48,220 nt of DNA from CAZIQY01 sp964541605 (GTDB taxonomy: Bacteria; Desulfobacterota; Syntrophia; Syntrophales; UBA2185): the NCBI GenBank assembly GCA_964541605.1, contig CAZIQY010000013.1, positions 1-48,220 on the forward strand. The letters run 5' to 3'. Both the position numbers and the translations under genes were made by a program. Positions 16,448 through 23,911 of this stretch are shown one piece after another (positions within the stretch are counted from its first letter, which is position 1; the number at the start of each line of letters is the position of its first letter). The notes below the pieces were generated by a model, which did not search any database, was not told the origin of the DNA, and worked only from the letters and a program-made list of their open reading frames with translations.

Positions 16448-16493
16448 TTGAAATGTTGCATCTCTAATTTTACTCATTCGTCCAACATTTCAA
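16448..16493. repeat. 11-bp inverted repeat with 24-base spacer
   Basis: TTGAAATGTTG (16448-16458) and its exact complement (16483-16493) flank a 24-base AT-rich spacer, between the GC-rich dehydrogenase gene and the AT-rich patatin gene. No T-run follows, so it is either a weak terminator or a regulator-binding site for the patatin gene. Confidence 0.5.
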
Positions 16494-16569
16494 TCACTAA
16501 TTTGAAGCACTCTTACCAAAAACGGGGTAGATTTTTTATAAACAGGTTTTAAAAAAGCGTCGAGGTGAA

Positions 16570-17391
16570 ATGAAGAAAATAGGTATTGCCTTGGGAGGCG
16601 GGGGCGCTAAAGGATTGGCCCATGTACTGATGTTTGAAGCCTTGGATGAGCTTAAACTTAAACCATCCTATGTTACCGGTACCAGTATCGGAGCTGTTGC
16701 AGGTGTTCTGTATTGTTCTGGATTGACTGCGAACGAGATGCTTCAGATGATCAGCAAGATCTGTATTGCGGAAAATGATACTATAAAGGATGTGATAACC
16801 AAGAAACATTTATTCAGGTGGCTGAATTTTATGGCCCCTCAGTTTGAAGGTACAGGCTTGCTAAAAGCTGAGAGTTTTATCAATTTCTTGTTCGAATCTA
16901 TTGAGGCCAGAACTTTCGAGGAACTCATTATTCCCTTACGCGTCGTCGCTTCGGATTTTTGGACTCGGAAACAGGTGGTGCTGGACAGTGGTGAATTGGT
17001 ACCTGCCATACAGGCAAGCATGTCGCTGCCGGGTGTGTTTACGCCTGTAACAATGGGAGAAAACGTGTTAATTGATGGTGGTGCTGTCAATCCAGTACCC
17101 TTTGATTTGTTGCCAAAGGAATGTGATATCACCATTGCGATTGATGTGATCGGAAGCCGCAATGCAGGTTCAGACCGCATGCCGTCCCTGCAGGAGGCCA
17201 TTTTTAATACTTTCCAAATCATGGAAAAAAGCATCATACGCGAAAAATTAAGAACTACTTCTCCTGATATCTATATTGAAATCGACATTTCTAATGTTCG
17301 TGCATTTGAATTCTACAAGGCAGATCAAGTGTTTAAACAGGCTCAAAAAGCAAAAGCTCAGCTGAAGCGTAAATTAGAGATTCTATGTTAA
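16570..17391 (+). CDS. Patatin-like phospholipase (RssA-type)
   Basis: This 273-residue patatin-fold serine esterase has the oxyanion loop GGGGAKG (residues 9-15), the nucleophile elbow GTSIGA (Ser about residue 40) and the catalytic Asp in DGGAVNPVP. There is no signal peptide or membrane segment, matching the short bacterial RssA/YchK-like group rather than secreted ExoU-type enzymes. It probably hydrolyses acyl lipids in the cytoplasm or at the inner membrane. GAGGTG precedes ATG 16570. Base composition is much more AT-rich than the two genes upstream. Confidence 0.9.
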   Translation: MKKIGIALGGGGAKGLAHVLMFEALDELKLKPSYVTGTSIGAVAGVLYCSGLTANEMLQMISKICIAENDTIKDVITKKHLFRWLNFMAPQFEGTGLLKAESFINFLFESIEARTFEELIIPLRVVASDFWTRKQVVLDSGELVPAIQASMSLPGVFTPVTMGENVLIDGGAVNPVPFDLLPKECDITIAIDVIGSRNAGSDRMPSLQEAIFNTFQIMEKSIIREKLRTTSPDIYIEIDISNVRAFEFYKADQVFKQAQKAKAQLKRKLEILC

Positions 17392-17583
17392 CTTTTACCG
17401 AAATTGGGATACTGCTCCCATTTCTTTGCTGTTCAGAGGTTCCCATACTCCACTGAAGAACAGTATTACATAATTTCAGTCCGAAATCTTTACTCACTAA
17501 TACATGGCAATTGTGAGGACTTATTGATGGCGGCATTCTTCTGCACACTTCAGATTTTCATAGAAACATGGACAATAAAAAAC

Positions 17584-17704
17584 TTGCATTTTCATAAAGG
17601 ATCATTTAGTATTATAATACAGTTGATGTGCAGTACATGTTTTTTTACCAAATTACAAAAAAGTTGACCGCACAAGCCTCAGTAATGGAAAGTGCGGTTT
17701 TTTT
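17584..17704 (+). ncRNA. Candidate short transcript with intrinsic terminator
   Basis: A consensus -10 TATAAT (17613-17618) has a weak -35 TTCATA 16 bases upstream. About 80 bases downstream is an intrinsic terminator (17667-17704). No convincing ORF lies between, so a small RNA of roughly 80 bases, or the leader of the cold-shock gene, is possible. The rest of 17392-17583 holds nothing I can support. Confidence 0.3.
17667..17704 (+). terminator. Intrinsic terminator upstream of the cold-shock gene
   Basis: A 7-bp stem (ACCGCAC 17667-17673 with GTGCGGT 17692-17698) has an 18-base loop and is followed by seven Ts. It lies 276 bases after the patatin stop and 87 bases before the cold-shock start. 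Confidence 0.65.
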
Positions 17705-17790
17705 GTTTGCACAAACAGACTGCCAGCCGAATAGTTCGGCAGAATTTAAAATGGTTCCCTAGAGGAGCACAATGCAAAGGAGTAGTAAAG

Positions 17791-17991
17791 ATGTCAGAAG
17801 GAAAAGTTAAATGGTTTAATGATTCAAAAGGGTTTGGCTTTATCGAAGAGGATGGCGGTAAGGATGTTTTTGTGCATCATTCAGCCATCCAGGCAGATGG
17901 TTTCAAATCACTGGCCGAGGGTGATCGGGTAAGTTTTGATGTTGTTAAAGGTGCCAAAGGTCCGGCTGCGGAAAATGTCCGTAAGCTGTAA
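17791..17991 (+). CDS. Cold-shock domain protein
   Basis: This 66-residue CspA-family protein is a single OB-fold nucleic-acid chaperone. RNP1 is KGFGFI and RNP2 is VFVHHSAI, with GKVKWFN at the N terminus and GPAAENV at the end, all complete. ATG 17791 is preceded by AAAGGAG; the open frame to 17692 lacks a start context. Family members melt RNA secondary structure and are often induced by cold or slow growth. A strong terminator follows. A second, frameshifted paralogue lies at 35443-35642. Confidence 0.96.
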   Translation: MSEGKVKWFNDSKGFGFIEEDGGKDVFVHHSAIQADGFKSLAEGDRVSFDVVKGAKGPAAENVRKL

Positions 17992-18014
17992 AATCTGAAT
18001 TTCATTTTGCATTT

Positions 18015-18045
18015 AGAAGCTCCTCCCACAATGGGGGGAGCTTCT
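18015..18045 (+). terminator. Terminator of the cold-shock gene
   Basis: A 13-bp stem (18015-18027 with 18033-18045, one G-T wobble) and a 5-base loop start 23 bases after the stop codon. The T-tract is weak. Confidence 0.75.
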
Positions 18046-18130
18046 ATTGTGTATAACCACTTGCCCTTACATCGTTCCTCCGGGTAGCCACTGCAAACCA
18101 TGTGTGGCCGTTTTATCCTCCTGAAACACC

Positions 18131-18159
18131 TTGACAAAAATTATGGACATCGTTATCTT
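18131..18159 (+). promoter_or_regulatory. Sigma70-type promoter
   Basis: TTGACA (18131-18136), a 17-base spacer and TATCTT (18154-18159) are present. The predicted start near 18166 would give a transcript of about 220 bases ending at the terminator at 18344-18387. Confidence 0.65.
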
Positions 18160-18181
18160 AAAATCAAGGAAAGAAGCCGTG

Positions 18182-18280
18182 ATGACCATATTTGAGTCAT
18201 GTCACTGGTGTAAAATTGAAAAAACTTATCGGGGTCTTGGTGTTGAAAGGCACCTTTGTGAAGCCCGAGAATTGAACTGA
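18182..18280 (+). CDS. Candidate 32-residue Cys-rich small protein
   Basis: ATG 18182 to TGA 18278-18280 encodes 32 residues with SCHWC near the N terminus and RHLC near the C terminus. The spacing (C-x2-C, then H-x-C) could bind one zinc. AAGGA lies 11 bases before the ATG, and the frame sits directly behind a near-consensus promoter and before a terminator. I do not recognise a family. Such a short frame could arise by chance, so the region may instead be a non-coding RNA. Confidence 0.35.
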   Translation: MTIFESCHWCKIEKTYRGLGVERHLCEARELN

Positions 18281-18343
18281 GATGACATAATAATCGAGTA
18301 AGCTGACTACAGCTTCGAGACAAGACGGCATTACGGCTATATT

Positions 18344-18387
18344 AAGCCCCTCGGAAGAACTAAAATCCGAATGAGGGGCTTTTGTTT
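18344..18387 (+). terminator. Intrinsic terminator of the 18.1-18.4 kb transcript
   Basis: AAGCCCCTC (18344-18352) pairs with GAGGGGCTT (18373-18381). An inner CGGA/TCCG extension interrupted by a 3-base bulge is also present, and a T-rich TTGTTT follows. Between the small frame and this stem, AAGCTG-ACTA-CAGCTT (about 18299-18314) forms another perfect 6-bp hairpin. Confidence 0.7.
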
Positions 18388-18584
18388 ATATGATGTTATT
18401 GGTAAACATCACCCCTCCAAAAAATGGATTGAGTTACGTCTATCTTCCTCTTCTACACAAAACATCAACCTCGACGAAAATGCAAGGGTTCAAGTCGCAA
18501 TCGATGATGTTCTTTTCATCCATAATAGTGATATAAGAGAACTGTTTCGTATGGGGCTGCGGATATAAAAGGAGGAGGGTTTAG

Positions 18585-19112
18585 ATGAAAACAGTGAAGC
18601 GTGTCACAAGAATAATGCTTCTGTTTATTTTTGGCATCTGTTTTTATTCCTGCATAGGCCCGGTTCCGGTTGATGTGGTAATGATAGACAATGAATTGTT
18701 TTTTTTGCTGGAGGAAGAGCATGAGATCAGCTCACTGAGAGTAATCGCTTCTATTGACAAAAAGAAGATGGGAACAGGTGAGTATATGTGGATGTGGGGT
18801 CTTGGCCACGACCTGACAACTAAGGTGGAAAAGCGGAAATATCCTAAGCTGCAACAGATAAAATATGGGCAGATATTTGAGGAGTTTCCTGTGGTGGAAG
18901 GACCCGTTCAATTGCAGAGGAATGTGGAATATTCAGTCTGGATCGACATGGGGAGTAAATTTGCAAGAGAAACATTTATTATCACAAATGACAACAAAGC
19001 GATTATGCCTAAGCCCGGGTTTGAACGCCAGAAGAACCGCACTTATTCAGTTTCGGTTGATAAGAATGGCAACAAAACACTTATCCTTGAGCCTGTTTTG
19101 CCGCAGAGGTAA
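18585..19112 (+). CDS. Putative lipoprotein, unknown function
   Basis: The protein has 175 residues. The N terminus is a lipoprotein signal: Lys/Arg residues, a hydrophobic core, then the lipobox FYSC with Cys at about residue 23. The mature part is mostly beta-like and contains no motif that I recognise. AAAGGAGGAGG precedes ATG 18585, a very strong ribosome site. Its stop overlaps the start of the caspase-like remnant, so the gene may have been moved next to it by rearrangement. Confidence 0.75.
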   Translation: MKTVKRVTRIMLLFIFGICFYSCIGPVPVDVVMIDNELFFLLEEEHEISSLRVIASIDKKKMGTGEYMWMWGLGHDLTTKVEKRKYPKLQQIKYGQIFEEFPVVEGPVQLQRNVEYSVWIDMGSKFARETFIITNDNKAIMPKPGFERQKNRTYSVSVDKNGNKTLILEPVLPQR

Positions 19113-19321
19113 AAGAGCTGGGGCACGGCGTTTTCACTTATACGCTTCTGGAAGGACTCGGCGGCAAGGCGGCAGGCAAAGGCGAGACGATGACCGTAAG
19201 AAAGCTGATGGGCTACGTGGAAGAGAATTTGCCGGAGATCACAAAAAAGTATAAACAGGAAGCTCGATATCCCGTGGTGAATTCACGGGGGGTTGATTTC
19301 CCGCTGGTTATAGCCAAGTAA
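19091..19321 (+). pseudogene. C-terminal remnant of a caspase-like (peptidase C14) protein
   Basis: This frame, open from 19091 to TAA 19319-19321, translates to about 76 residues including FAAEVKELGHGVFTYTLLEG, later YVEENLPEIT, and ending VDFPLVIAK. These match the end of the p20/p10-type caspase domain in bacterial C14 proteins (H-G-x-F-T-Y-x-L-L-x-G-L). The catalytic His-Cys half is absent and there is no start. It overlaps the 3' end of the lipoprotein gene in another frame. Confidence 0.65.
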
Positions 19322-19339
19322 ACTACAGACGGAGGTTCT

Positions 19340-19390
19340 ATGCGTAAAATCATATTTTTTCTGATGAGAAGCAAGAAAAGTAATTTTTGA
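19340..19390 (+). pseudogene. Truncated start of an exported protein
   Basis: GGAGG is followed by ATG 19340 and MRKIIFFLM, the start of a signal-peptide-like sequence, then a stop at 19388-19390 after 16 residues. It looks like a genuine gene start cut off by a rearrangement. The stretch 19391-19569 holds no gene; it contains short segments resembling the inverted, GGGAATC/GATTACC-type dispersed repeats common in related genomes (GGAATCC near 19470 and CACGGGAATGACC near 19508). Confidence 0.35.
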
Positions 19391-19569
19391 TATTTGACGA
19401 GAAATCACTTTTTCGTTTTTCTGTCGTTCCCACCCCCGACAAATACATTCGAGGGCAGGCGCTAATGGGAATCCATAAAAGGTTGAAAATACTAGATTAC
19501 CGTTTACACGGGAATGACCATAGGTAACATTCAAGCTAAAATTCAAAAATCTCACTCAGAGAGGGATGA

Positions 19570-20368
19570 ATGTCTAATAAATACGTTTATGAGTTTGGCG
19601 CAGGCTCGGCGTCCGGACGAATGCCGACCGGCCGCAGGATGCCGCTCAGGCAAGAGCCTTTGGTGCGGAGGGCATCGGCCTCACACGGACGGAACATATG
19701 TTCTTCGGACCGGAGCGCATCATGGCCATGCGGGAGATGATTATTGCCGAGAACGAAGCGGACCGGCGCAAAGCCATCATGAAACTCCTGCCGTTCCAGA
19801 GAGAGGATTTTACCGGCATCCTTGAGGCCATGCATGACCTGCCCGTGACCATCCGCCTCCTCGATCCCCCGTTGCATGAATTTGTGACCCTTGACGGGCA
19901 GCAGACGGAAGAGCTGGCCGAACAACTTGCTATCTCCGTTGAAAAGCTGAAATCCCGGATCGAGTCTCTCCATGAACTCAACCCGATGCTGGGCCACCGG
20001 GGATGCCGTCTGGGCATCGCCTATCCGGAACTGACGGAGATGCAGGCCCGGGCTATCTTCGAGGCCGCTGCGGAGCTGACCAAGAAGGGCGTCAAGGTTT
20101 ACCCGGAAGTCATGGTGCCCCTGATAGGGACCGCCGCGGAGTTCAACCACCAGGAAGCTATTATTCGCCGCATGGCTGACGAGGTGATGAAAGAGAAGGG
20201 GATCACGTTCGATTATCTTGTCGGGACGATGATCGAAATCCCGCGTGCGGCGCTGACGGCCGACGAAATAGCAAAGACTGCCGAGTTCTTCTCCTTCGGG
20301 ACGAACGACCTGACCCAGACCACGTTTGGTATTTCACGGGATGACATCGGAGGGTTTCTGCATGATCT
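19570..20368 (+). pseudogene. ppdK: Pyruvate phosphate dikinase, large internal deletion and truncated end
   Basis: ATG 19570, after GAGAGGG, begins a normal PPDK N terminus (KYVYEFGAG). After about 13 residues the frame changes, and from 19611 the sequence reads VRTNADRPQDAAQARAFG, EGIGLTRTEHMFF, then the PEP-binding domain through MIEIPRAALTADEIA and FFSFGTNDLTQTTFGISRDD. The ATP-grasp domain and the phosphohistidine domain (about 500 residues) are missing. The C terminus, including the catalytic Cys of CGEHGG, is lost after about 20365. PPDK interconverts pyruvate and PEP; this copy cannot. Confidence 0.85.
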
Positions 20369-20549
20369 CCTGGCTTCTGCTGGGTCCAAGGATGAGAAGC
20401 CAGACAGCCAAGCTGAAATCAGTTACAATTCCCGATTACTTTGACTACCGGTACAAAAGTTCATTTTCCAAGGTCATCAGGATTTTTCCGCCGGTATCAT
20501 CATATTTGCCACTTTATGGTATATGGCGGCGATTGCCAAGGGTGCGCCC

Positions 20550-21133
20550 ATCTGACATCCACGCTTGGTATACCTTACGCCTGGGGCGCCTTTCTGATCA
20601 TTTTTATCACGATCCTTTATTCAGTTATGGGAGGCATGTACAGCGTTCTATGGACGGATGCCATGCAGGGTATTATCATGTTCTTTGTTGCCATTCTCAT
20701 GGTTATGATTCCGGCCATGTACGTCGGTGGCTGGGGACCTCTCATGGACGGCATCGCCCATACAACACACCTGACGGCAAAGGGACAACCCATGGGAGAC
20801 AGCCTCATGACTTTTTGCACGCTGGTGTCTTTTGCTTACATCACCAGTATCGGCTTTGCCGTCGGGATGAAACAGATTGCCGAACTCTATTATTTAATCC
20901 GGTTTTATTCCCTTGACAATGCAAAAAGTATGAAATTTGCGATGATTACCACACCCATTCTTTTAGGCATTTCTCTCGCTTGTGTCTTCGGATTGGGCGC
21001 CCTTGTCCATGGAATGACTACGGACACAGAAGCTGCCTATCTCGTCAAGCATACAGATCAGGTGGTTGGATTCATGCTGGCAAAATTTGGAAGTCCCTGG
21101 GTAACCGGAATCGTCATGGCTGGATCATTCGTA
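20550..21133 (+). pseudogene. Internal fragment of a sodium:solute symporter
   Basis: An open frame from 20441 reads as membrane protein from about 20550. AWGAFLIIFITILYSVMGGM is followed by YSVLWTDAMQGIIMFFVA, a clear SSS-family signature, then further hydrophobic segments to about 21130. Both ends of the normal protein of about 500 residues are missing. A short hydrophobic stretch in another frame at about 20470-20555 may belong to a further broken transporter piece. The mdcA ribosome site follows within 50 bases. Confidence 0.7.
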
Positions 21134-21186
21134 ATGCCCGATAGAGTATGTTTGTTTAACCATTTCATGTTTTCGGAGGTGATTGT

Positions 21187-22866
21187 ATGGGAGCACCGGT
21201 TTTGCATGCCAGAAAAGACTGGGAATGCCGCAAGAAGGAATATACGACAAGGATAGCCAGGGCCAAACCATTGACTGAAGGAGGCAACAGCAAGATTGTC
21301 GATCCCTCCCGCGCGGTGGCGCTCCTGGAGACAATCATCCGTCCGGGAGACCGTGTGGCCTTGGAAGGGAACAATCAGAAGCAGGCCGAGTTTCTGGCCG
21401 ACTGCCTTTGCAAGGTCGATCCGTCAAAGGTCAACGGGCTGCACATGGTCCAGTCGGTCATCGCTCTATCTTCCCACTGTAAAATATTCGAGCGGGGGAT
21501 CGCCACAAAGGTTGATTTCTCGTTCTCCGGCCCCCAGGCTGTCCAGGTAACACGACTGGTCAACGAGGGGAAGATGAAGATTGGAGAAATCCATACCTAC
21601 CTCGAGCTTTTCGCCCGCTATTTCCTCGATCTCACACCTCAAGTTTCCCTGGTCGTCGGCGCTTTGGCGGACAAAAACGGCAACCTCTACACCGGCCCCA
21701 ACACGGAGGATACGCCCGCCATCGTTGAGGCGACGCGGTTCAAGCAGGGCATCGTGTCAGCACAGGTGGAAAAGGTTGTGGGAAAGCTGCCCCGGATCGA
21801 CATTCCGGGAGACTGGATCGACTTCGTCATCCCCACGGGGAAACCCTGCTACATCGAACCACTCTTTACACGTGACCCGGCCCAAATCAGGGACGTGCAT
21901 GTCCTGACGGCCATGATGGTGATCAAAGGGATCTATGCCGAGTACGGACTGCGTTCCCTGAACCACGGAATAGGATACGCCACTGCTGCCATCGAACTGC
22001 TTCTTCCCACCTACGCCGAACGGCTCGGCCTTAAGGGCAAGATCTGCACCCACTGGGCTCTCAACCCTCATCCCACTATGATCCCGGCCATAGAAGCGGG
22101 ATTTGTGGATTCAATCCATTCCTTTGGTTCCGAGGTGGGAACGGAGGATTATGTAGCGGCCCGGTCGGATATCTTCTTCGTGGGGCCTGATGGGAACCTC
22201 CGGTCGAACCGGGCCTTTTGCCAGGCTGCCGGACATTATGCCGTGGATGCCTTCGTAGGCTCCACACTCCAGATCGACCGGTACGGGAACAGCTCCACTG
22301 CCGTTGCTGACCGCATCGCCGGTTTCGGAGGGGCGCCCAACATGGGATGCGATTCGCCCGGACGCCGCCATTCGAGCGAGACATGGATCAAGGTGGGAGA
22401 GGAGAGCGGTATGCGTCAAAGCCTCATTGGTGATATGCAACGGGGCCGCAAGCTTGTCGTCCAGATATTGGAGACCCGGGGACCCAAGGGTATCCAATGC
22501 TTTTTGGACAAGCTCGACGCCTGGGAGCTAATGAAGCGTGCCGGCCTTAAAGTCCCGCCGGTTATGATCTACGGCGACGCAGTCACCCAAATTGTCTCCG
22601 AGAAAGGGATTGCCCATCTCCACAAGTGCGCCACACTCCAGGAGAGGGAGGCAGCCATAAAGGCCGTCGCCGGCGACACGGACCTTGGCAAGCAGGCTAA
22701 ACCGAAGCAGACGGCGGATTTGAGGCGTCGGAGGATCGTTCAGACACCGGGGGACCTGTGTATCGACCCGGCGGAGGCGAGCACATCACTGCTCGCAGCC
22801 CGCTCTATGGACGATCTCGTAGCGTGGTCGGGTGGTCTTTACAAGGTGCCGGAACAATTCCGATAA
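21187..22866 (+). CDS. mdcA: Malonate decarboxylase alpha subunit (malonate:ACP transferase)
   Basis: This 559-residue protein has MdcA motifs throughout: RPGDRVALEGNNQKQAEFLA, GEIHTYLELFARYFLDLTP, GNLYTGPNTEDTPAIVEAT, NHGIGYATAAIELLLPTYAE, HWALNPHPTMIPAIEAGFV and GGAPNMGCDSPGRRHSSE. The subunit exchanges acetyl for malonyl on the decarboxylase ACP. GGAGGTGA precedes ATG 21187. The gene looks intact, but none of the partners (mdcC ACP, mdcD/E decarboxylase, mdcB/G prosthetic-group genes) is nearby. It lies among gene fragments, so it may be non-functional in context or work with unlinked subunits. Confidence 0.9.
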   Translation: MGAPVLHARKDWECRKKEYTTRIARAKPLTEGGNSKIVDPSRAVALLETIIRPGDRVALEGNNQKQAEFLADCLCKVDPSKVNGLHMVQSVIALSSHCKIFERGIATKVDFSFSGPQAVQVTRLVNEGKMKIGEIHTYLELFARYFLDLTPQVSLVVGALADKNGNLYTGPNTEDTPAIVEATRFKQGIVSAQVEKVVGKLPRIDIPGDWIDFVIPTGKPCYIEPLFTRDPAQIRDVHVLTAMMVIKGIYAEYGLRSLNHGIGYATAAIELLLPTYAERLGLKGKICTHWALNPHPTMIPAIEAGFVDSIHSFGSEVGTEDYVAARSDIFFVGPDGNLRSNRAFCQAAGHYAVDAFVGSTLQIDRYGNSSTAVADRIAGFGGAPNMGCDSPGRRHSSETWIKVGEESGMRQSLIGDMQRGRKLVVQILETRGPKGIQCFLDKLDAWELMKRAGLKVPPVMIYGDAVTQIVSEKGIAHLHKCATLQEREAAIKAVAGDTDLGKQAKPKQTADLRRRRIVQTPGDLCIDPAEASTSLLAARSMDDLVAWSGGLYKVPEQFR

Positions 22867-22944
22867 GCAAGCAATTTTTTATTCAATATTCAAAATTCTC
22901 ATTGTTACTGGTCAAATGAAAAGGTCCGGAAGAAGGAGACGAGT

Positions 22945-23064
22945 CTGGCTTTAGAAGGTATAAGTGTGGTTGATCTGAGCTAAGTTCTGGCAACGCCAAC
23001 AAAGAATATGTTCCTGGCGGATCTCGGGGCCGGGGTAATTCATGTGGAACCACCCCAGGGAGAT
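22945..23064 (+). pseudogene. N-terminal scrap of a CaiB/BaiF (class III) CoA-transferase
   Basis: The frame reads LEGISVVDLS, an in-frame TAA at 22981-22983, then LATPTKNMFLADLGAGVIHV and EPPQGD. This is the conserved start of class III CoA-transferases (LEGIRVLDLS..LAGP..LADLGAEVIKVEPPxGD). Only about 40 residues remain of a protein of about 400 residues, and the frame runs straight into an IS91-type sequence. Confidence 0.8.
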
Positions 23065-23199
23065 TTCTGCCCGTCATGCCACCAGAAACGGTTGATGGAA
23101 TTCGGCGAGCGGCTGCGCTGTAATGTTCCCAAGAAGGTACCCCACAAGCCCTCCTTCTTCTGCATCCCGAGGATTCTCATTCGTTATTTTCATTAAACA
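23065..23199 (+). mobile_element. IS91-type transposase fragment (zinc-binding part)
   Basis: In the same frame as the CoA-transferase scrap, the translation becomes FCPSCHQKRLMEFGERL followed by VPHKPSFFCIPRILIRYF, ending at a stop by 23199. These match the CxxCHxxR zinc finger and VPHR..FxIPK.LR.YF motifs of IS91/IS801-type Y2 transposases. The Tyr recombinase domain is absent. A related scrap lies at 41790-41850. From 23200 to 23359 nothing is supported. Confidence 0.75.
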
Positions 23200-23359
23200 G
23201 TTCTATCAATAATCCTCAATTCTATTGACTACTCACCGCTGAGCAGTAGGTGAAAGGTGAAATTATAATATTTTCAAGAAATTGAGTCGCAATGATCAGA
23301 TGCAGATTATGACCTGTCTGAGAAGAAAAAAATCCGATAAAGGGCAGGAAATGTTCAAC

Positions 23360-23911
23360 CTATTCCGGCCTGTCGAAATGATGGTAATCCTTCAGAGTCT
23401 TGAAATGTCCTCCCCACTGCCATCCCCGTTGCAGGAACTTCCTGACCAGAGGATGCGTTTCGGAAAGGGTTCCCTCCTTTTTTATGTCATAGATTGCGCC
23501 ATCCGGTGAAATGCGTCCGTTTCCGTATATCACGGGATTTTGAAAAGGGTTGATATCGATGGCCCTGCCGAAGGCATGACGCGAAAGTCTGTCCGTCCCC
23601 AAGACAAGGCGGTAATTGAAGGCCGATGAGTTGTTTTCGGCCATGGACCGGTCGTCCGACCAGTCGTATCGAACAATGGGAATTGTTCTGGCGATGGGGA
23701 ATCCAGTCGTTTCAATGAACTGGAATATTTCAATAACGTCCTTCTCGACCTCTTTTTGAACTACCAGTTGACCCTGATGGAGGAGACCATCGAAGGCCCG
23801 GTAACGGACGTGAATGAGAGAAAGTGCGTCGATGACATCCCGGGGGGCGGTTGTTCCGGCGACGGCTTCCTCAAAAGTCATCCGGCTGTCTGTTATGGGG
23901 GAAATCTTCAT
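23360..23911 (-). CDS. M15-family metallopeptidase (VanY/endolysin-like)
   Basis: The 183-residue protein has SRHAFGRAIDINPFQNP (zinc His and Asp) and the C-terminal HHFDRPE (zinc His), the layout of D-Ala-D-Ala carboxypeptidases and phage L-Ala-D-Glu peptidases (Peptidase_M15_4). No signal peptide is visible, so it may act on cytoplasmic muropeptides, or export may be unusual. Its ATG overlaps the TGA of the DUF4922 gene by one base, which implies coupled translation. It is the last gene of a three-gene minus-strand unit. Confidence 0.85.
   Translation of the reverse strand: MKISPITDSRMTFEEAVAGTTAPRDVIDALSLIHVRYRAFDGLLHQGQLVVQKEVEKDVIEIFQFIETTGFPIARTIPIVRYDWSDDRSMAENNSSAFNYRLVLGTDRLSRHAFGRAIDINPFQNPVIYGNGRISPDGAIYDIKKEGTLSETHPLVRKFLQRGWQWGGHFKTLKDYHHFDRPE

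Noticed and set aside
15154..16461. 435-residue minus-strand frame in the GlpD gene
   Set aside because: High-GC shadow frame; the plus strand has clear FAD-dependent dehydrogenase motifs.
17404..17667. 87-residue frame after the patatin gene
   Set aside because: Low-complexity, mixed hydrophobic translation without ribosome site; it looks like chance in AT-rich DNA.
18371..18568. 65-residue frame starting in the terminator stem
   Set aside because: The start codon lies inside the 3' arm of a strong terminator, there is no ribosome site, and the sequence is not recognised.
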